NCBI GenBank assembly: GCA_016714015.1
Contig: JADJNZ010000007.1
Location: forward strand, 62,001-126,000
DNA length: 64,000 bases
DNA from: Gemmatimonadota bacterium
GTDB lineage: Bacteria > Gemmatimonadota > Gemmatimonadetes > Gemmatimonadales > Gemmatimonadaceae
Direction of reading: 5' to 3'
Positions 32,612 through 42,486 of the stretch are shown here, piece after piece. The notes under the pieces were generated by a model. That model searched no databases. It saw nothing but the letters and a program-made list of their open reading frames with translations, and was not told the origin of the DNA. Every line of letters starts with the position of its first letter. The stretch's first letter is position 1. Position numbers and translations under genes: made by a program.

Positions 32612-34380
32612 GCTTCCACCCCAACGACGTCCAGTATCGGGCGCGCGTCGCGTCCGGACTCGTCTTCACCGGGCTCCTGTTGCTGCTCGGGGCGTTCTTC
32701 CGCACGCAGGTGCTGCAGAACGCCCGGTACGTGCTGGCCTCGGAGGAGAACCGACTGCGCGAGATCCCGCTGCCGGCACCGCGCGGGATCATCTACGACC
32801 GCACGGGCAAGATCATCGCCGAGAACCTGCCGGGATACTCGATCTCGCTGCTGGCCCGGAACGAGGACTCGCTGCGCACGACGATGCGGCGGATCGGCGA
32901 GCTCTCGCCGGTCACGCCAGAGCAGGTGGGCGCCGCCATCCGGCGCTACCGCCGTGACCGTTCGCGCCCGACCGTGCTCTTCGGCGACGCGCCGTTCGCG
33001 CTCGTGTCGATGCTCGAGGAGCGTCGTGTGGAGTTCCCGGGTCTGCTCATCCAGTCGGCGCCCAAGCGCTACTACCCGGATGGCCCCGCGGTGTCCGCGC
33101 TGGTCGGGTACACGGGCGAGATCAGCGACGCCGAGCTCGGGCAGGACCAGTACGCCGACTACAAGGCGGGGCAGCAGGTCGGCAAGGACGGGATCGAGAA
33201 GCAGTACGAGTCGCGCCTGCGTGGGCGTGAGGGGATGCGCTTCGTGGAGGTCGACGCCCGTGGACGGGTGGTGCGCGAGGACGCGCGCGAGGACCTGCGG
33301 CCCGAGGCGCCGACGCCGCTCTACACGAACATCGACCTCGACCTGCAGCGCTTCGTCGCGGGGATCTTCGGGGATTCGCTCATCGGGGCGGTGGTGGCGA
33401 TGGAGCCGCGCTCGGGCGAGGTGCTCGCCCTGCACTCCGCACCGACCTTCGACCCCAACCGCTTCATCGGCGGGATCCCGTTCAGCTATTGGCAGGAGCT
33501 GCAAGAGGACCCGCGTCGGCCGCTCTACAACAAGGCGATCAAGGGGACCTATCCGCCCGGCTCGATCTGGAAGCTGCAGACGGCGATCATCGCGATGGAG
33601 GCGGGACTGGTCGACATGGACGACCACATGTCGGTGCCGTGCACCGGCGCGTACCAGTACGGCAACCGACCGTTCGGCTGCTGGGACAAGAAGGGCCACG
33701 GCGACGTGACACTCGCCGAGGCGATCGAACATTCGTGCGATGTCTACTTCTACCAACTGGGCCTCAAGATCGGGCTCAATCGGCTGATCGCGGGCGGCAT
33801 CCGGCTCGGGTCGCGCGAACGGACCGGGATCGACCTCCCGGCGGAGAACCGGCCGCTCTTCCCGACCGACCCGCCGAAGAAGTACTACGACGAGCGTTTC
33901 GGTCCGCGGGGGTGGAGCAACGCGGTGACGCTCAACCTCTCGATCGGGCAGGGCGAGAATTCGCAGACCGTGGTGAACATGGCGCGCTTCTACACGGCGC
34001 TCGCGACCGATGGGCAGGCGGCGCGGCCGGAGATCGTGCGCGGGCGCGCCGAGCGGACGCGGTTGTTCTCCCTGAATGACGTGCAGTTGGCCGGCATCCA
34101 AGGCGCGCTCGCGAACGTGGTGGGGCGCGGCACGGCGGCGGGATCGCGCTTGCAGGGGATCGCGGTGGCGGGGAAGACGGGCACGGCGCAGAACGCGCAG
34201 GACGCGAACGCGGACCATGCCTGGTTCGTCGGCTACGCGCCCGCCGAGGAACCGAAGATCGTGGTGGCGGTGATGCTCGAGTTCGGCCTGCACGGGTCGC
34301 GTGCGGCGCGCATCGCGACGCGGATCATGGAGCATCACCTGAAGCAGAAGGTGGTCGCGATGCCGCTGGTGGACGGCTGA
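32608..34380 (+). CDS. mrdA: penicillin-binding protein 2
   Basis: Class B transpeptidase of the elongasome. ATG 32608 overlaps the mreD stop; 590 residues. A membrane anchor lies at about 11-35 (ASGLVFTGLLLLLGAFF), then the pedestal domain (PAPRGIIYDRTGKIIAENLPG), and the transpeptidase domain with SxxK at S319-K322 (PPGSIWKLQ), SCD (SxN box position) in EHSCDVYFYQLG, and KTGTAQ from K523. The TGATG overlap with rodA couples the pair. Confidence 0.96.
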   Translation: MSFHPNDVQYRARVASGLVFTGLLLLLGAFFRTQVLQNARYVLASEENRLREIPLPAPRGIIYDRTGKIIAENLPGYSISLLARNEDSLRTTMRRIGELSPVTPEQVGAAIRRYRRDRSRPTVLFGDAPFALVSMLEERRVEFPGLLIQSAPKRYYPDGPAVSALVGYTGEISDAELGQDQYADYKAGQQVGKDGIEKQYESRLRGREGMRFVEVDARGRVVREDAREDLRPEAPTPLYTNIDLDLQRFVAGIFGDSLIGAVVAMEPRSGEVLALHSAPTFDPNRFIGGIPFSYWQELQEDPRRPLYNKAIKGTYPPGSIWKLQTAIIAMEAGLVDMDDHMSVPCTGAYQYGNRPFGCWDKKGHGDVTLAEAIEHSCDVYFYQLGLKIGLNRLIAGGIRLGSRERTGIDLPAENRPLFPTDPPKKYYDERFGPRGWSNAVTLNLSIGQGENSQTVVNMARFYTALATDGQAARPEIVRGRAERTRLFSLNDVQLAGIQGALANVVGRGTAAGSRLQGIAVAGKTGTAQNAQDANADHAWFVGYAPAEEPKIVVAVMLEFGLHGSRAARIATRIMEHHLKQKVVAMPLVDG

Positions 34381-35630
34381 TGCGCGCGCAGCGGATCCCC
34401 GCCGACTGGCCGCTGCCGGTGCTGGCGTTCCTGCTCACCTCGTTCGGGATCGCGATGGTGTACTCGGCGGGGCAGACTGACGTGCCGACGTTCGTGGAGG
34501 GGCTCTGGCGGACGCAGGCGGTCTGGTTCCTCCTCGGCCTGGGCGTCGCGTACGCGATCTCACGGACGTCGGTGCGCCTGCTCGAGTGGGGATCGGTCTG
34601 GGCGTACCTGGGCGCATGCCTGATGCTCCTGGTGCTGGTCTTCGTCGGGACGGGCGCGGGGACCGCGGCGAGCAGCAAGAGCTGGCTGGCGATCGGCGGT
34701 GTGCGGCTGGGTCAGCCGTCGGAGCTGGCGAAGATCGCCGTGGTGCTGATGCTGGCGCGCGTGCTGAGCGCGCAGCGCACGGCCCCGACGTCCCTGTTCG
34801 GCCTCTGGCGTCCCGCGGTGATCACGCTGGTGCCGTGGGTGCTGATCATGGCGCAGCCCGATCTGGGGACGGGGCTGGTCTTCATCGGCGTGTTCTTCGC
34901 GATGCTGTTCTGGAGCGGCGTCTCGTGGCCGTTGCTGCTGATGGTCGCGAGCCCGGGCATCAGTCTCGTGCTGGCGTTCGGCCCCGGTGTCTGGGGCGCC
35001 TGGTTCTTCGCGTTGCTCGCGCTGCTCTGGTGGCGGCGCCCGTCGGCGCTCGAGAGCACGATGGTGGTCGCGGCGAACGTCCTGATGGGCGTGGTCGCGC
35101 CGTTGCTGTGGGCGAAGATGAATCCGTACCAGCAGAACCGCCTGCTCGTGTTCCTCGATCCGTCGGCCGATCCGCGGGCTTCGGGCTACCACGTGCTCCA
35201 GTCGCAGGTGGCCATCGGGTCGGGCGGCTTCTTCGGGAAGGGCTTCACGCTCGGCTCGCAGAAGCGGCTCGCATTCCTGCCTGAGCAGTACACCGACTTC
35301 ATCTTCCCGGTGGTCGGCGAGGAGCTGGGGTTCCTGGGCGTGCTGCTGGCGCTGGGACTCTTCACGGTGCTGCTACTGCGGACCGTGCGCATCGCGGCGC
35401 GGTCGAGCACGCCATTCGCGTCGCTCGTCGCGTTCGGGCTGACGGCCGCCTGGTTCACGCACATCATCGTGAACGTCGGCATGACGGTGGGGTTGATGCC
35501 CATCACGGGCATCCCGCTGCCGTTCTTCAGCTATGGCGGGTCGTTCATGCTCGCGTGCTGGATGTCGGTGGGGATCCTGGTCCTCATCTCCTCCGAAGGG
35601 CGCGGCAAGGCCGACGGTCTCGTCATCTAG
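34380..35630 (+). CDS. rodA: peptidoglycan glycosyltransferase RodA
   Basis: SEDS-family glycan polymerase partner of PBP2. 416 residues, about ten membrane helices. Contains SKSWLAIGGVRLGQPSELAKIA, PDLGTGLVFIGVF, QVAIGSGGFFGKGF, FIFPVVGEELGFLG and the C-terminal GIPLPFFSYGGS typical of SEDS proteins. The ATG shares one base with the mrdA stop. The GKGFTLGSQ loop favours RodA over FtsW, as does the gene order. Confidence 0.94.
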   Translation: MRAQRIPADWPLPVLAFLLTSFGIAMVYSAGQTDVPTFVEGLWRTQAVWFLLGLGVAYAISRTSVRLLEWGSVWAYLGACLMLLVLVFVGTGAGTAASSKSWLAIGGVRLGQPSELAKIAVVLMLARVLSAQRTAPTSLFGLWRPAVITLVPWVLIMAQPDLGTGLVFIGVFFAMLFWSGVSWPLLLMVASPGISLVLAFGPGVWGAWFFALLALLWWRRPSALESTMVVAANVLMGVVAPLLWAKMNPYQQNRLLVFLDPSADPRASGYHVLQSQVAIGSGGFFGKGFTLGSQKRLAFLPEQYTDFIFPVVGEELGFLGVLLALGLFTVLLLRTVRIAARSSTPFASLVAFGLTAAWFTHIIVNVGMTVGLMPITGIPLPFFSYGGSFMLACWMSVGILVLISSEGRGKADGLVI

Positions 35631-35690
35631 GGCGGCCTCGGCGGCCGCGATGGCTTGCTCCCCACCGCGGGGCCGACCACTTTTCCCTCC

Positions 35691-36538
<848 letters not shown>

Positions 36539-36554
<16 letters not shown>

Positions 36555-37852
36555 CCGGTCGCAGCTACCGCGAAGCACTCGACTTCCTGTTCGCGCGCAC
36601 CACGGGACAATGGAAGCTGGGCCTGGAGCGCATCGAGGCCTTCCTCGCGGCGCTGGGCGATCCGCACCGGCGCATCCGGACGCTCCACGTCGCGGGGACC
36701 AACGGGAAGGGCAGCGTCTGCGCCTCCCTGGAGGCGGTCCTGCGCGCGCGAGGCCTCAAGGTCGCGAAGTACACGTCGCCGCACCTCGTCGACTTCCGGG
36801 AGCGGTTCCTCATCGACGGGCGCGCCGTGAGCGAGGCGCAGATCACGGGGTTCCTGGACGAGTGGACGCCGACCGTCGAGCGGCTCGGGGCGACCTTCTT
36901 CGAGGCGACGACGGCGATGGCCTTCCACCTCTTCGCGGAGGCGGAGGTGGACGTCGCGGTGATCGAGACCGGCCTCGGCGGGCGACTCGACGCGACCAAC
37001 GCGCAGACCCCGCTGGTCGCCGGGGTGACGGGGATCGCCCTCGACCACGTGGAGTGGTTGGGGACGACGCGGGAGCAGATCGCCCCGGAGAAGGCGGGGA
37101 TCTACAAGCCCGGCGTGCCCGCGGTGGTGGGGGAGCGCGACCTGTCGATCCGGACGATCCTGGCCGCCGAGGCGGCGCGGCGTGGGGCGACGCCCATCCG
37201 AGTGGTCGCCGAGGAGGGGACCGCTCGCGAGGTCCGGGTGAGCGCCGCCGGGACGACCTTCGTGTGGGAGCCGGGGCCGGGAGGGAGCGCCCTCGGCGGC
37301 CCGCTGGAGGTCACAACGGCCCTTCCGGGGCGCCACCAGGCCTCGAACGCCTTGGTGGCGCTCACCATGCTCGACGCCATCCCCGGGCCGCTCCGGGTCC
37401 GGCCCGAGGAGGCGATCCCGGCGCTGGCGCAGGTCTCCCTCCCGGGGCGGTTCTCCCGTCATGGGGACTGGATCTTCGACGTCGCGCACAACCCCGACGG
37501 GGCTGGAGTGAGCGCAGAGACGCTCCGCGCCGTAGGCCCGAAGGGACCGGTCGTCGCGCTGGTGAGTGTGCTGGGCGACAAGGACTGGCGCGGGATGCTC
37601 CAGGCGCTCGGCGGGGCGGTGGACCACTTCGTCCTTACCAACACGCCGACCGCCCCGGCGAGCCGGGCCTGGGTCGCGAGCGAGGCCCTCGCGTTCGCGC
37701 GCGCGAGCGGGTACTCGGCCGAGTTGGAGCCTGATTTCGACGCCGCGCTCGCGCTGGCGCCCACCCGGGGCGCGACCGTGCTGGTGACCGGCTCGTTCCA
37801 CACGGTCGGCGATGCGATGTCACGGTTGGCGGTGAGTCCGACGCCCGGGTAA
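36539..37852 (+). CDS. folC: folylpolyglutamate / dihydrofolate synthase
   Basis: Mur-ligase-fold enzyme adding glutamate to folates. The likely start is GTG 36539, overlapping accD by 16 bases, giving 437 residues. Landmarks: SYREALDFLF, the P-loop HVAGTNGKGSVCASLEAVLR, YTSPHLVDFRERFLIDG, VIETGLGGRLDATNA and WIFDVAHNPDG. accD-folC adjacency is widespread. The stop codon lies inside the -10 box of the hisS promoter. Confidence 0.94.
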
Positions 37853-37855
37853 ATT
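37826..37855 (+). promoter_or_regulatory. hisS promoter inside the folC 3' end
   Basis: TTGGCG (37826-37831), an 18-base spacer and TAAATT (37850-37855) precede ATG 37862 by 6 bases. The folC stop TAA is the first half of the -10 box. The spacing predicts a leaderless hisS message. Confidence 0.5.
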
Positions 37856-37861
37856 GCCCGG

Positions 37862-39250
37862 ATGAGTAGCACGTCGTCCCTGCCGGGGTTCCGCGATTTC
37901 TATCCTGACGAGCTGGCCCGCCGCGCGCACATCTTCCGCGCCTGGCGGGCCGTAGCGCGCAAGTACGCGTTCGTCGAGTACGACGGGCCGCCGCTGGAGC
38001 CGCTGGAGCTCTACACCAAGAAGAGCGGCGACGAGATCGTCGGACAGCTCTACAACTTCGTCGACAAGGGCGGGCGCGAGGTGGCGCTGCGGCCGGAGAT
38101 GACGCCGACCTTCGCGCGGATGGTCGGCGCGCGGGCCAACGCGCTGCGCAAACCGGTGAAGTGGTTCTCGGTGCCGCAGCTCTTCCGGTACGAGCGGGCG
38201 CAGCGGGGACGGTTGCGCGAGCACTACCAGCTGAACGTCGACATCGTGGGCGAGTCGAGCGAACTCGCGGATGCGGAGCTGCTCGCGGTCGCGATCGACA
38301 TCATGCGGGAGCTGGGGCTCACGAGCGCGGATGTCCGGGCGCGGGTGAGTGACCGGCGGCTGCTCAACGGCATCCTGCTCACCCTCGGGGTGACGGAGTC
38401 GCAGGTCCCCGCGGTCTACGGCGTCGTCGACAAGATCGCGCGCCAGCCGCGGGAGGTCTCGGCGCAGAAGCTCGCCGACGCCGGTCTCGCGCCGGCGCTC
38501 GTCGAGCGCGTGCTCGCCCTGGCGAGCGGCACGACCTTCGAGCAGGTGAAGGCCGAGTTCGGGGCGGCGCCGGCGGCGCTGGAGCACGTCGAGCGCTTCG
38601 CGCGGTACCGGGAGCACCTGGCCGGCCTCGGCGTGGGCGACTGGGTCGATCTCGACCTCTCGATCGTGCGCGGGCTCGCGTACTACACGGGGATCGTCTT
38701 CGAACTGTTCGACGCCAAGGGCGAGCTCCGCGCCATCTGCGGCGGCGGTCGCTACGACACCCTCCTCAAGGCGCTCGGCGGCACCGATCTCCCCGCGCTC
38801 GGCTTCGGCATGGGCGACGTGGTGCTCGGCGAGTTGCTCCAGGACCGCGGACTCTTCCCGGCCGTGAGCGAGGATGCCGTGGACCTCCAGCTCGTCGCCG
38901 GGAACGGGGCCGCGACGGCCGGGTTCGCGAGCGCGCTCGCGCTCGTGACCACGCTCCGCGGGGCCGGCTTCAGCGTCGCGCACGGGCTCAACGCCGAGCG
39001 CTACATGAGCCAGGCGACCCGCAACCAGGTGGACGGGGCCAAGAAGGCCGGCGTGACCGCCGCGATCTACTTCGACGAGCACGGCCGCACCGAGGCGCTG
39101 AGCCTCCTCGGGTCGATGAAGGGCGCCGCGACGCACGCGATGGACACCGGCGCCGCCCTCGCGGGCGATGCCGCGACGATGCAGGGACTCCGGGATTGGC
39201 TGCACCAGCAGCGCACGAACGCACGCACCTCCAGCGGGACCAATGGCTGA
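37862..39250 (+). CDS. hisS: histidine--tRNA ligase
   Basis: Class II aminoacyl-tRNA synthetase. 462 residues. Motif 2 region ALRPEMTPTFARMV and FRYERAQRGRLREHYQLNVD, the histidine motif IVRGLAYYTGIVFEL (most bacteria have RGLDYYTG; here Ala replaces Asp), CGGGRYDTLL and motif 3 GLGFGMGD-like ALGFGMGDVV. A C-terminal anticodon domain follows. The stop overlaps proS by eight bases. Confidence 0.94.
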   Translation: MSSTSSLPGFRDFYPDELARRAHIFRAWRAVARKYAFVEYDGPPLEPLELYTKKSGDEIVGQLYNFVDKGGREVALRPEMTPTFARMVGARANALRKPVKWFSVPQLFRYERAQRGRLREHYQLNVDIVGESSELADAELLAVAIDIMRELGLTSADVRARVSDRRLLNGILLTLGVTESQVPAVYGVVDKIARQPREVSAQKLADAGLAPALVERVLALASGTTFEQVKAEFGAAPAALEHVERFARYREHLAGLGVGDWVDLDLSIVRGLAYYTGIVFELFDAKGELRAICGGGRYDTLLKALGGTDLPALGFGMGDVVLGELLQDRGLFPAVSEDAVDLQLVAGNGAATAGFASALALVTTLRGAGFSVAHGLNAERYMSQATRNQVDGAKKAGVTAAIYFDEHGRTEALSLLGSMKGAATHAMDTGAALAGDAATMQGLRDWLHQQRTNARTSSGTNG

Positions 39251-40715
39251 CGACAAGAAGCTGACGACACGCGCCGAGGACTTCAGCGCGTGGTACAACG
39301 AACTCGTGCTCCGCGCCGAGCTGGCCGACTACTCGCCCGTGAAGGGGTCGATGGTCATCCGGCCCAATGGCTACGGCATCTGGGAACGGATGCAGCGCGC
39401 CCTCGACGACATGTTCAAGGAGACGGGACATGTCAACGCGTACTTCCCGCTCTTCATCCCGCAGAGCTTCCTGCAGAAGGAGGCGCAGCACGTCGAGGGC
39501 TTCGCGCCCGAGACGGCGGTCGTCACGCATGGCGGCGGCAAGGAGCTCGAGGAGCCCCTCGTCGTCCGGCCGACGTCGGAGACGATCATCTATCACATGT
39601 TCGCGAAGTGGACGCAGAGCTATCGCGACCTGCCCATCCTGATGAACCAGTGGGCGAACGTCGTCCGGTGGGAGATGCGCACGCGGCTCTTCCTCCGCAC
39701 GCTCGAGTTCCTCTGGCAGGAGGGGCACACCGCGCACGCCACGCATGACGAGGCGGAGGCGGAGACGCGCAAGATGCTCGGCGTCTATCGGGCGTTCATG
39801 GAGGGGTGGATCGCGATGCCGGTGATCACCGGCCAGAAGACCGAGAGCGAGAAGTTCGCCGGCGCGCTGCGCACGTACTCGTGCGAGGCGATGATGCAGG
39901 ACAACAAGGCGCTGCAGGCGGGCACTTCGCACAACCTCGGGCAGAACTTCGCCAAGGCGTTCGACCTCAAGTTCCAGGACGTGAACGGCGAGATCGCGTT
40001 CGCGTGGAACACGTCGTGGGGCGTGTCGACGCGCATGGTCGGCGGCCTCGTGATGACGCACTCGGATGACAACGGGCTCGTCACGCCGCCGAAGCTCGCG
40101 CCGATTGAGGTCGTGATCATCCCGATCTACAAGACCGACGAGGAGCGGGCGCGGGTCGTCGAGGCGGCACACCGGACGAAGGCCGAGCTGACCGCGTGGA
40201 CCGGCCGTGGCGCGAGCGACAAGCTCCGCGTGACCGTCGACGACCGCGACGGCATCAAGCCGGGCGCCAAGTACTACGAGTGGGAGCTCCGCGGCGTCCC
40301 CCTCCGCCTCGAGATCGGCCCCAAGGACCTCGAGAAGGGGAGCGTCTTCTCCGCCCGCCGCGACATCAAGGCCAAGGCGGCCCTTCCGATGGCGGGGCTG
40401 CCCGAGGCGGTCGCGAAATTGCTCGAGACGATCCAGTCCGACCTGCTGGCGGCCGCCAAGGCGCGTCGCGAGGCGAACTCTCATCGCAACGTCACCTCGT
40501 ACGCGCAGCTCAAGGAGATCATGGAGGGGCCGGGCGGCTTCGTGTACGCCGGGTGGAACGGCGATCCCGCCGTCGAGGCCAAAGTGAAGGAAGAGACGAA
40601 GGCGACCATTCGTTGCATCCCCGATCCCGAGTTCCGCTCCGCGGACGCGCCCACGACCTGCCTCATCACCGGGGAGCCGGCGAAGCACGAGGTGATCTGG
40701 GCGAAGGCCTACTGA
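39243..40715 (+). CDS. proS: proline--tRNA ligase (archaeal/eukaryotic-like type)
   Basis: Class II synthetase of 490 residues. The short length, absence of the ~180-residue editing insert, and the C-terminal zinc/extension region are those of the ProS type 3 group found in archaea, eukaryotes and some bacteria, not E. coli ProS. Motifs: RPNGYGIWERMQRALDDMFK, VVRPTSETIIYHMF, RTLEFLWQEGHTAHAT, TSHNLGQNFAKAFDLKFQ (18 residues) and HSDDNGLVTPP. ATG 39243 overlaps hisS. The TGATG overlap leads into lysA. Confidence 0.95.
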   Translation: MADDKKLTTRAEDFSAWYNELVLRAELADYSPVKGSMVIRPNGYGIWERMQRALDDMFKETGHVNAYFPLFIPQSFLQKEAQHVEGFAPETAVVTHGGGKELEEPLVVRPTSETIIYHMFAKWTQSYRDLPILMNQWANVVRWEMRTRLFLRTLEFLWQEGHTAHATHDEAEAETRKMLGVYRAFMEGWIAMPVITGQKTESEKFAGALRTYSCEAMMQDNKALQAGTSHNLGQNFAKAFDLKFQDVNGEIAFAWNTSWGVSTRMVGGLVMTHSDDNGLVTPPKLAPIEVVIIPIYKTDEERARVVEAAHRTKAELTAWTGRGASDKLRVTVDDRDGIKPGAKYYEWELRGVPLRLEIGPKDLEKGSVFSARRDIKAKAALPMAGLPEAVAKLLETIQSDLLAAAKARREANSHRNVTSYAQLKEIMEGPGGFVYAGWNGDPAVEAKVKEETKATIRCIPDPEFRSADAPTTCLITGEPAKHEVIWAKAY

Positions 40716-41977
40716 TGCAGGGCTTCGCCGTCCGTGACGGCGCGTTGCACGCCGAGGGCGTCCCGCTCGCCCGCCTCGCGCGCGAGGTCGGCACGCCGAC
40801 GTACATCTACTCGGCGGGGGTCCTCCGCGACCGCTACGCGAAGCTCGACGCGGCGCTGGCGGGCGCGCCGCATCGGATCCACTACTCGTGCAAGGCGAAT
40901 GGCAACCGCGGCATCCTCGAGGTCCTGCACGCGGCAGGGAGCGGCATCGACGTCGTCTCCGGAGGCGAGCTCTTCAAGGCACTGCGCGCGGGGTTCGCGC
41001 CCGAGGACATCCTCTTCGGCGGGGTGGGGAAGCAGGAACACGAACTGCGCGAGGCGCTCAGCGCGGGCGTGAAGCTCATCAACGTCGAGTCGCTGGCCGA
41101 GCTGCGCCTCGTCTCCAAGCTCGCGGACGAACTGGGCACGGTGGCGAACATCGGGTTGCGCGTGAATCCCGAGGTCAGCATCCAGAACGCCCATCGCTAC
41201 ATCGCGACCGGGGCCAAGGGGCACAAGTTCGGGATCCCGATCGATGAAGTGGAAGCGGTGGGGCGGATCGCCCTCGGACTGCCGAACGTCTCGCTGCGCG
41301 CGCTCGACATGCATGTCGGGTCGCAGCTCGAGGCGTTCGACGCGTACGAGGAGGGCACCGCGCGGCTGGTGGAGGTGTCGATCGCGTTGCGGAAGTCCGG
41401 CGCCGACCTGCGGTACCTCGATGCCGGCGGCGGGCTGCCGGTGCCGTACGACGGCGAGGACGAGCCGGACCTGACGGCGTACGCGCGCATCGTCATCGCC
41501 GCGGCGAACACCCTTGGGCTCGAGTTGCTCGTCGAGCCGGGGCGCTACTTCGCCGCCGCCTCCGGCGTGCTCGTGACGCGCGTGCTCTACCGCAAGGAGA
41601 CCGGCGACAAGACGTACCTGATCTGCGATTCGGGGATGACCGAGCTGCTGCGCCCGTCGCACTACGACGCGTTCCATCGGATCGACGCGGTGGTGCCGCG
41701 CGAGGAGCGCCTCGTCGCCGACGTCGTGGGCCCGGTGTGCGAGAGCGGGGACTTCCTCGCCCTCGACCGGGAGATGGAGGCCGTGGAGCCGGGCGATCTT
41801 CTGGCGGTGCGCACCGCCGGGGCCTACGGTTACGTGATGAGCTCGACGTACAACGCCCGGCCGCGCGTGGCCGAGGTGCTGGTGGATGGGGCGCGCTGGG
41901 CGGTGGTGACGGCGCGCGAGACCTACGAGGACCTCGTGCGGCTCGAGGTCCCTGCTCCCCTCTGGAGGGATGCCTGA
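40715..41977 (+). CDS. lysA: diaminopimelate decarboxylase
   Basis: PLP enzyme making lysine from meso-DAP, the last step of the pathway started by dapA and dapD at the left end. 420 residues, alanine-racemase-like barrel. The PLP lysine is in HYSCKANGN; also GIDVVSGGEL, the phosphate loop LDAGGGLP, EPGRYFAAASG, CESGD and AGAYGYVMSS. The ATG shares one base with the proS stop, and the stop shares one with the next start. Confidence 0.96.
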   Translation: MQGFAVRDGALHAEGVPLARLAREVGTPTYIYSAGVLRDRYAKLDAALAGAPHRIHYSCKANGNRGILEVLHAAGSGIDVVSGGELFKALRAGFAPEDILFGGVGKQEHELREALSAGVKLINVESLAELRLVSKLADELGTVANIGLRVNPEVSIQNAHRYIATGAKGHKFGIPIDEVEAVGRIALGLPNVSLRALDMHVGSQLEAFDAYEEGTARLVEVSIALRKSGADLRYLDAGGGLPVPYDGEDEPDLTAYARIVIAAANTLGLELLVEPGRYFAAASGVLVTRVLYRKETGDKTYLICDSGMTELLRPSHYDAFHRIDAVVPREERLVADVVGPVCESGDFLALDREMEAVEPGDLLAVRTAGAYGYVMSSTYNARPRVAEVLVDGARWAVVTARETYEDLVRLEVPAPLWRDA

Positions 41978-42486
41978 TGCGAGTCGGACTGCTGTCGGAT
42001 GCCCATGACCGGGTGCCGGCGACGGATGCGTTGCTGCGCGAGATGCTCAAGCGCGACGTCAACTTCGTGTTGCACGCGGGTGACTACTGCTCGCCGTTCT
42101 CGCTCAAGCCGTTCCAGGACCACAACGTCGCGATGGCCGGGGTCTTCGGCCGGAACGACGGCGACCCCGAGGGGTTGCGTGCCTTCGCCGAGCAGGGGAT
42201 GGGCCAGGAGCTCTTCGAGTCGCCGCACAGCATCAAGCTCGGGGAGCACAAGGTGCTCATCGTGCACGACATCGGCGACGTGGTCGAGCGCTCGGTGCTC
42301 GCGCACTCGATCGTGATCCACGGGCATACGCACCTGCAGGAGATGAAGACGCGCGGCGACACGCTCATCGTGAACCCGGGCGAGGCCTGCGGGTGGCTCT
42401 TCGGCGCGCCGTCGGCGGCCATCATCGACCTCGACACCAAGGACGTCGAGTTCATCAAGCTCGACGCAGCGGAGTGGACGAAGTGA
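41977..42486 (+). CDS. YfcE/MJ0936-type metallophosphoesterase
   Basis: 169-residue calcineurin-like phosphodiesterase. Metal-binding motifs in order: SDAHD (D-x-H), HAGDYCS, a GRNDGD segment where most relatives have GNCD, VHDIGD and GHTHLQE, ending with NPGEACGW. The family hydrolyses phosphodiesters; the natural substrate is unknown. It sits between lysA and guaA with one- and four-base overlaps, so it is co-expressed with them, though no pathway link is evident. Confidence 0.88.
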   Translation: MRVGLLSDAHDRVPATDALLREMLKRDVNFVLHAGDYCSPFSLKPFQDHNVAMAGVFGRNDGDPEGLRAFAEQGMGQELFESPHSIKLGEHKVLIVHDIGDVVERSVLAHSIVIHGHTHLQEMKTRGDTLIVNPGEACGWLFGAPSAAIIDLDTKDVEFIKLDAAEWTK

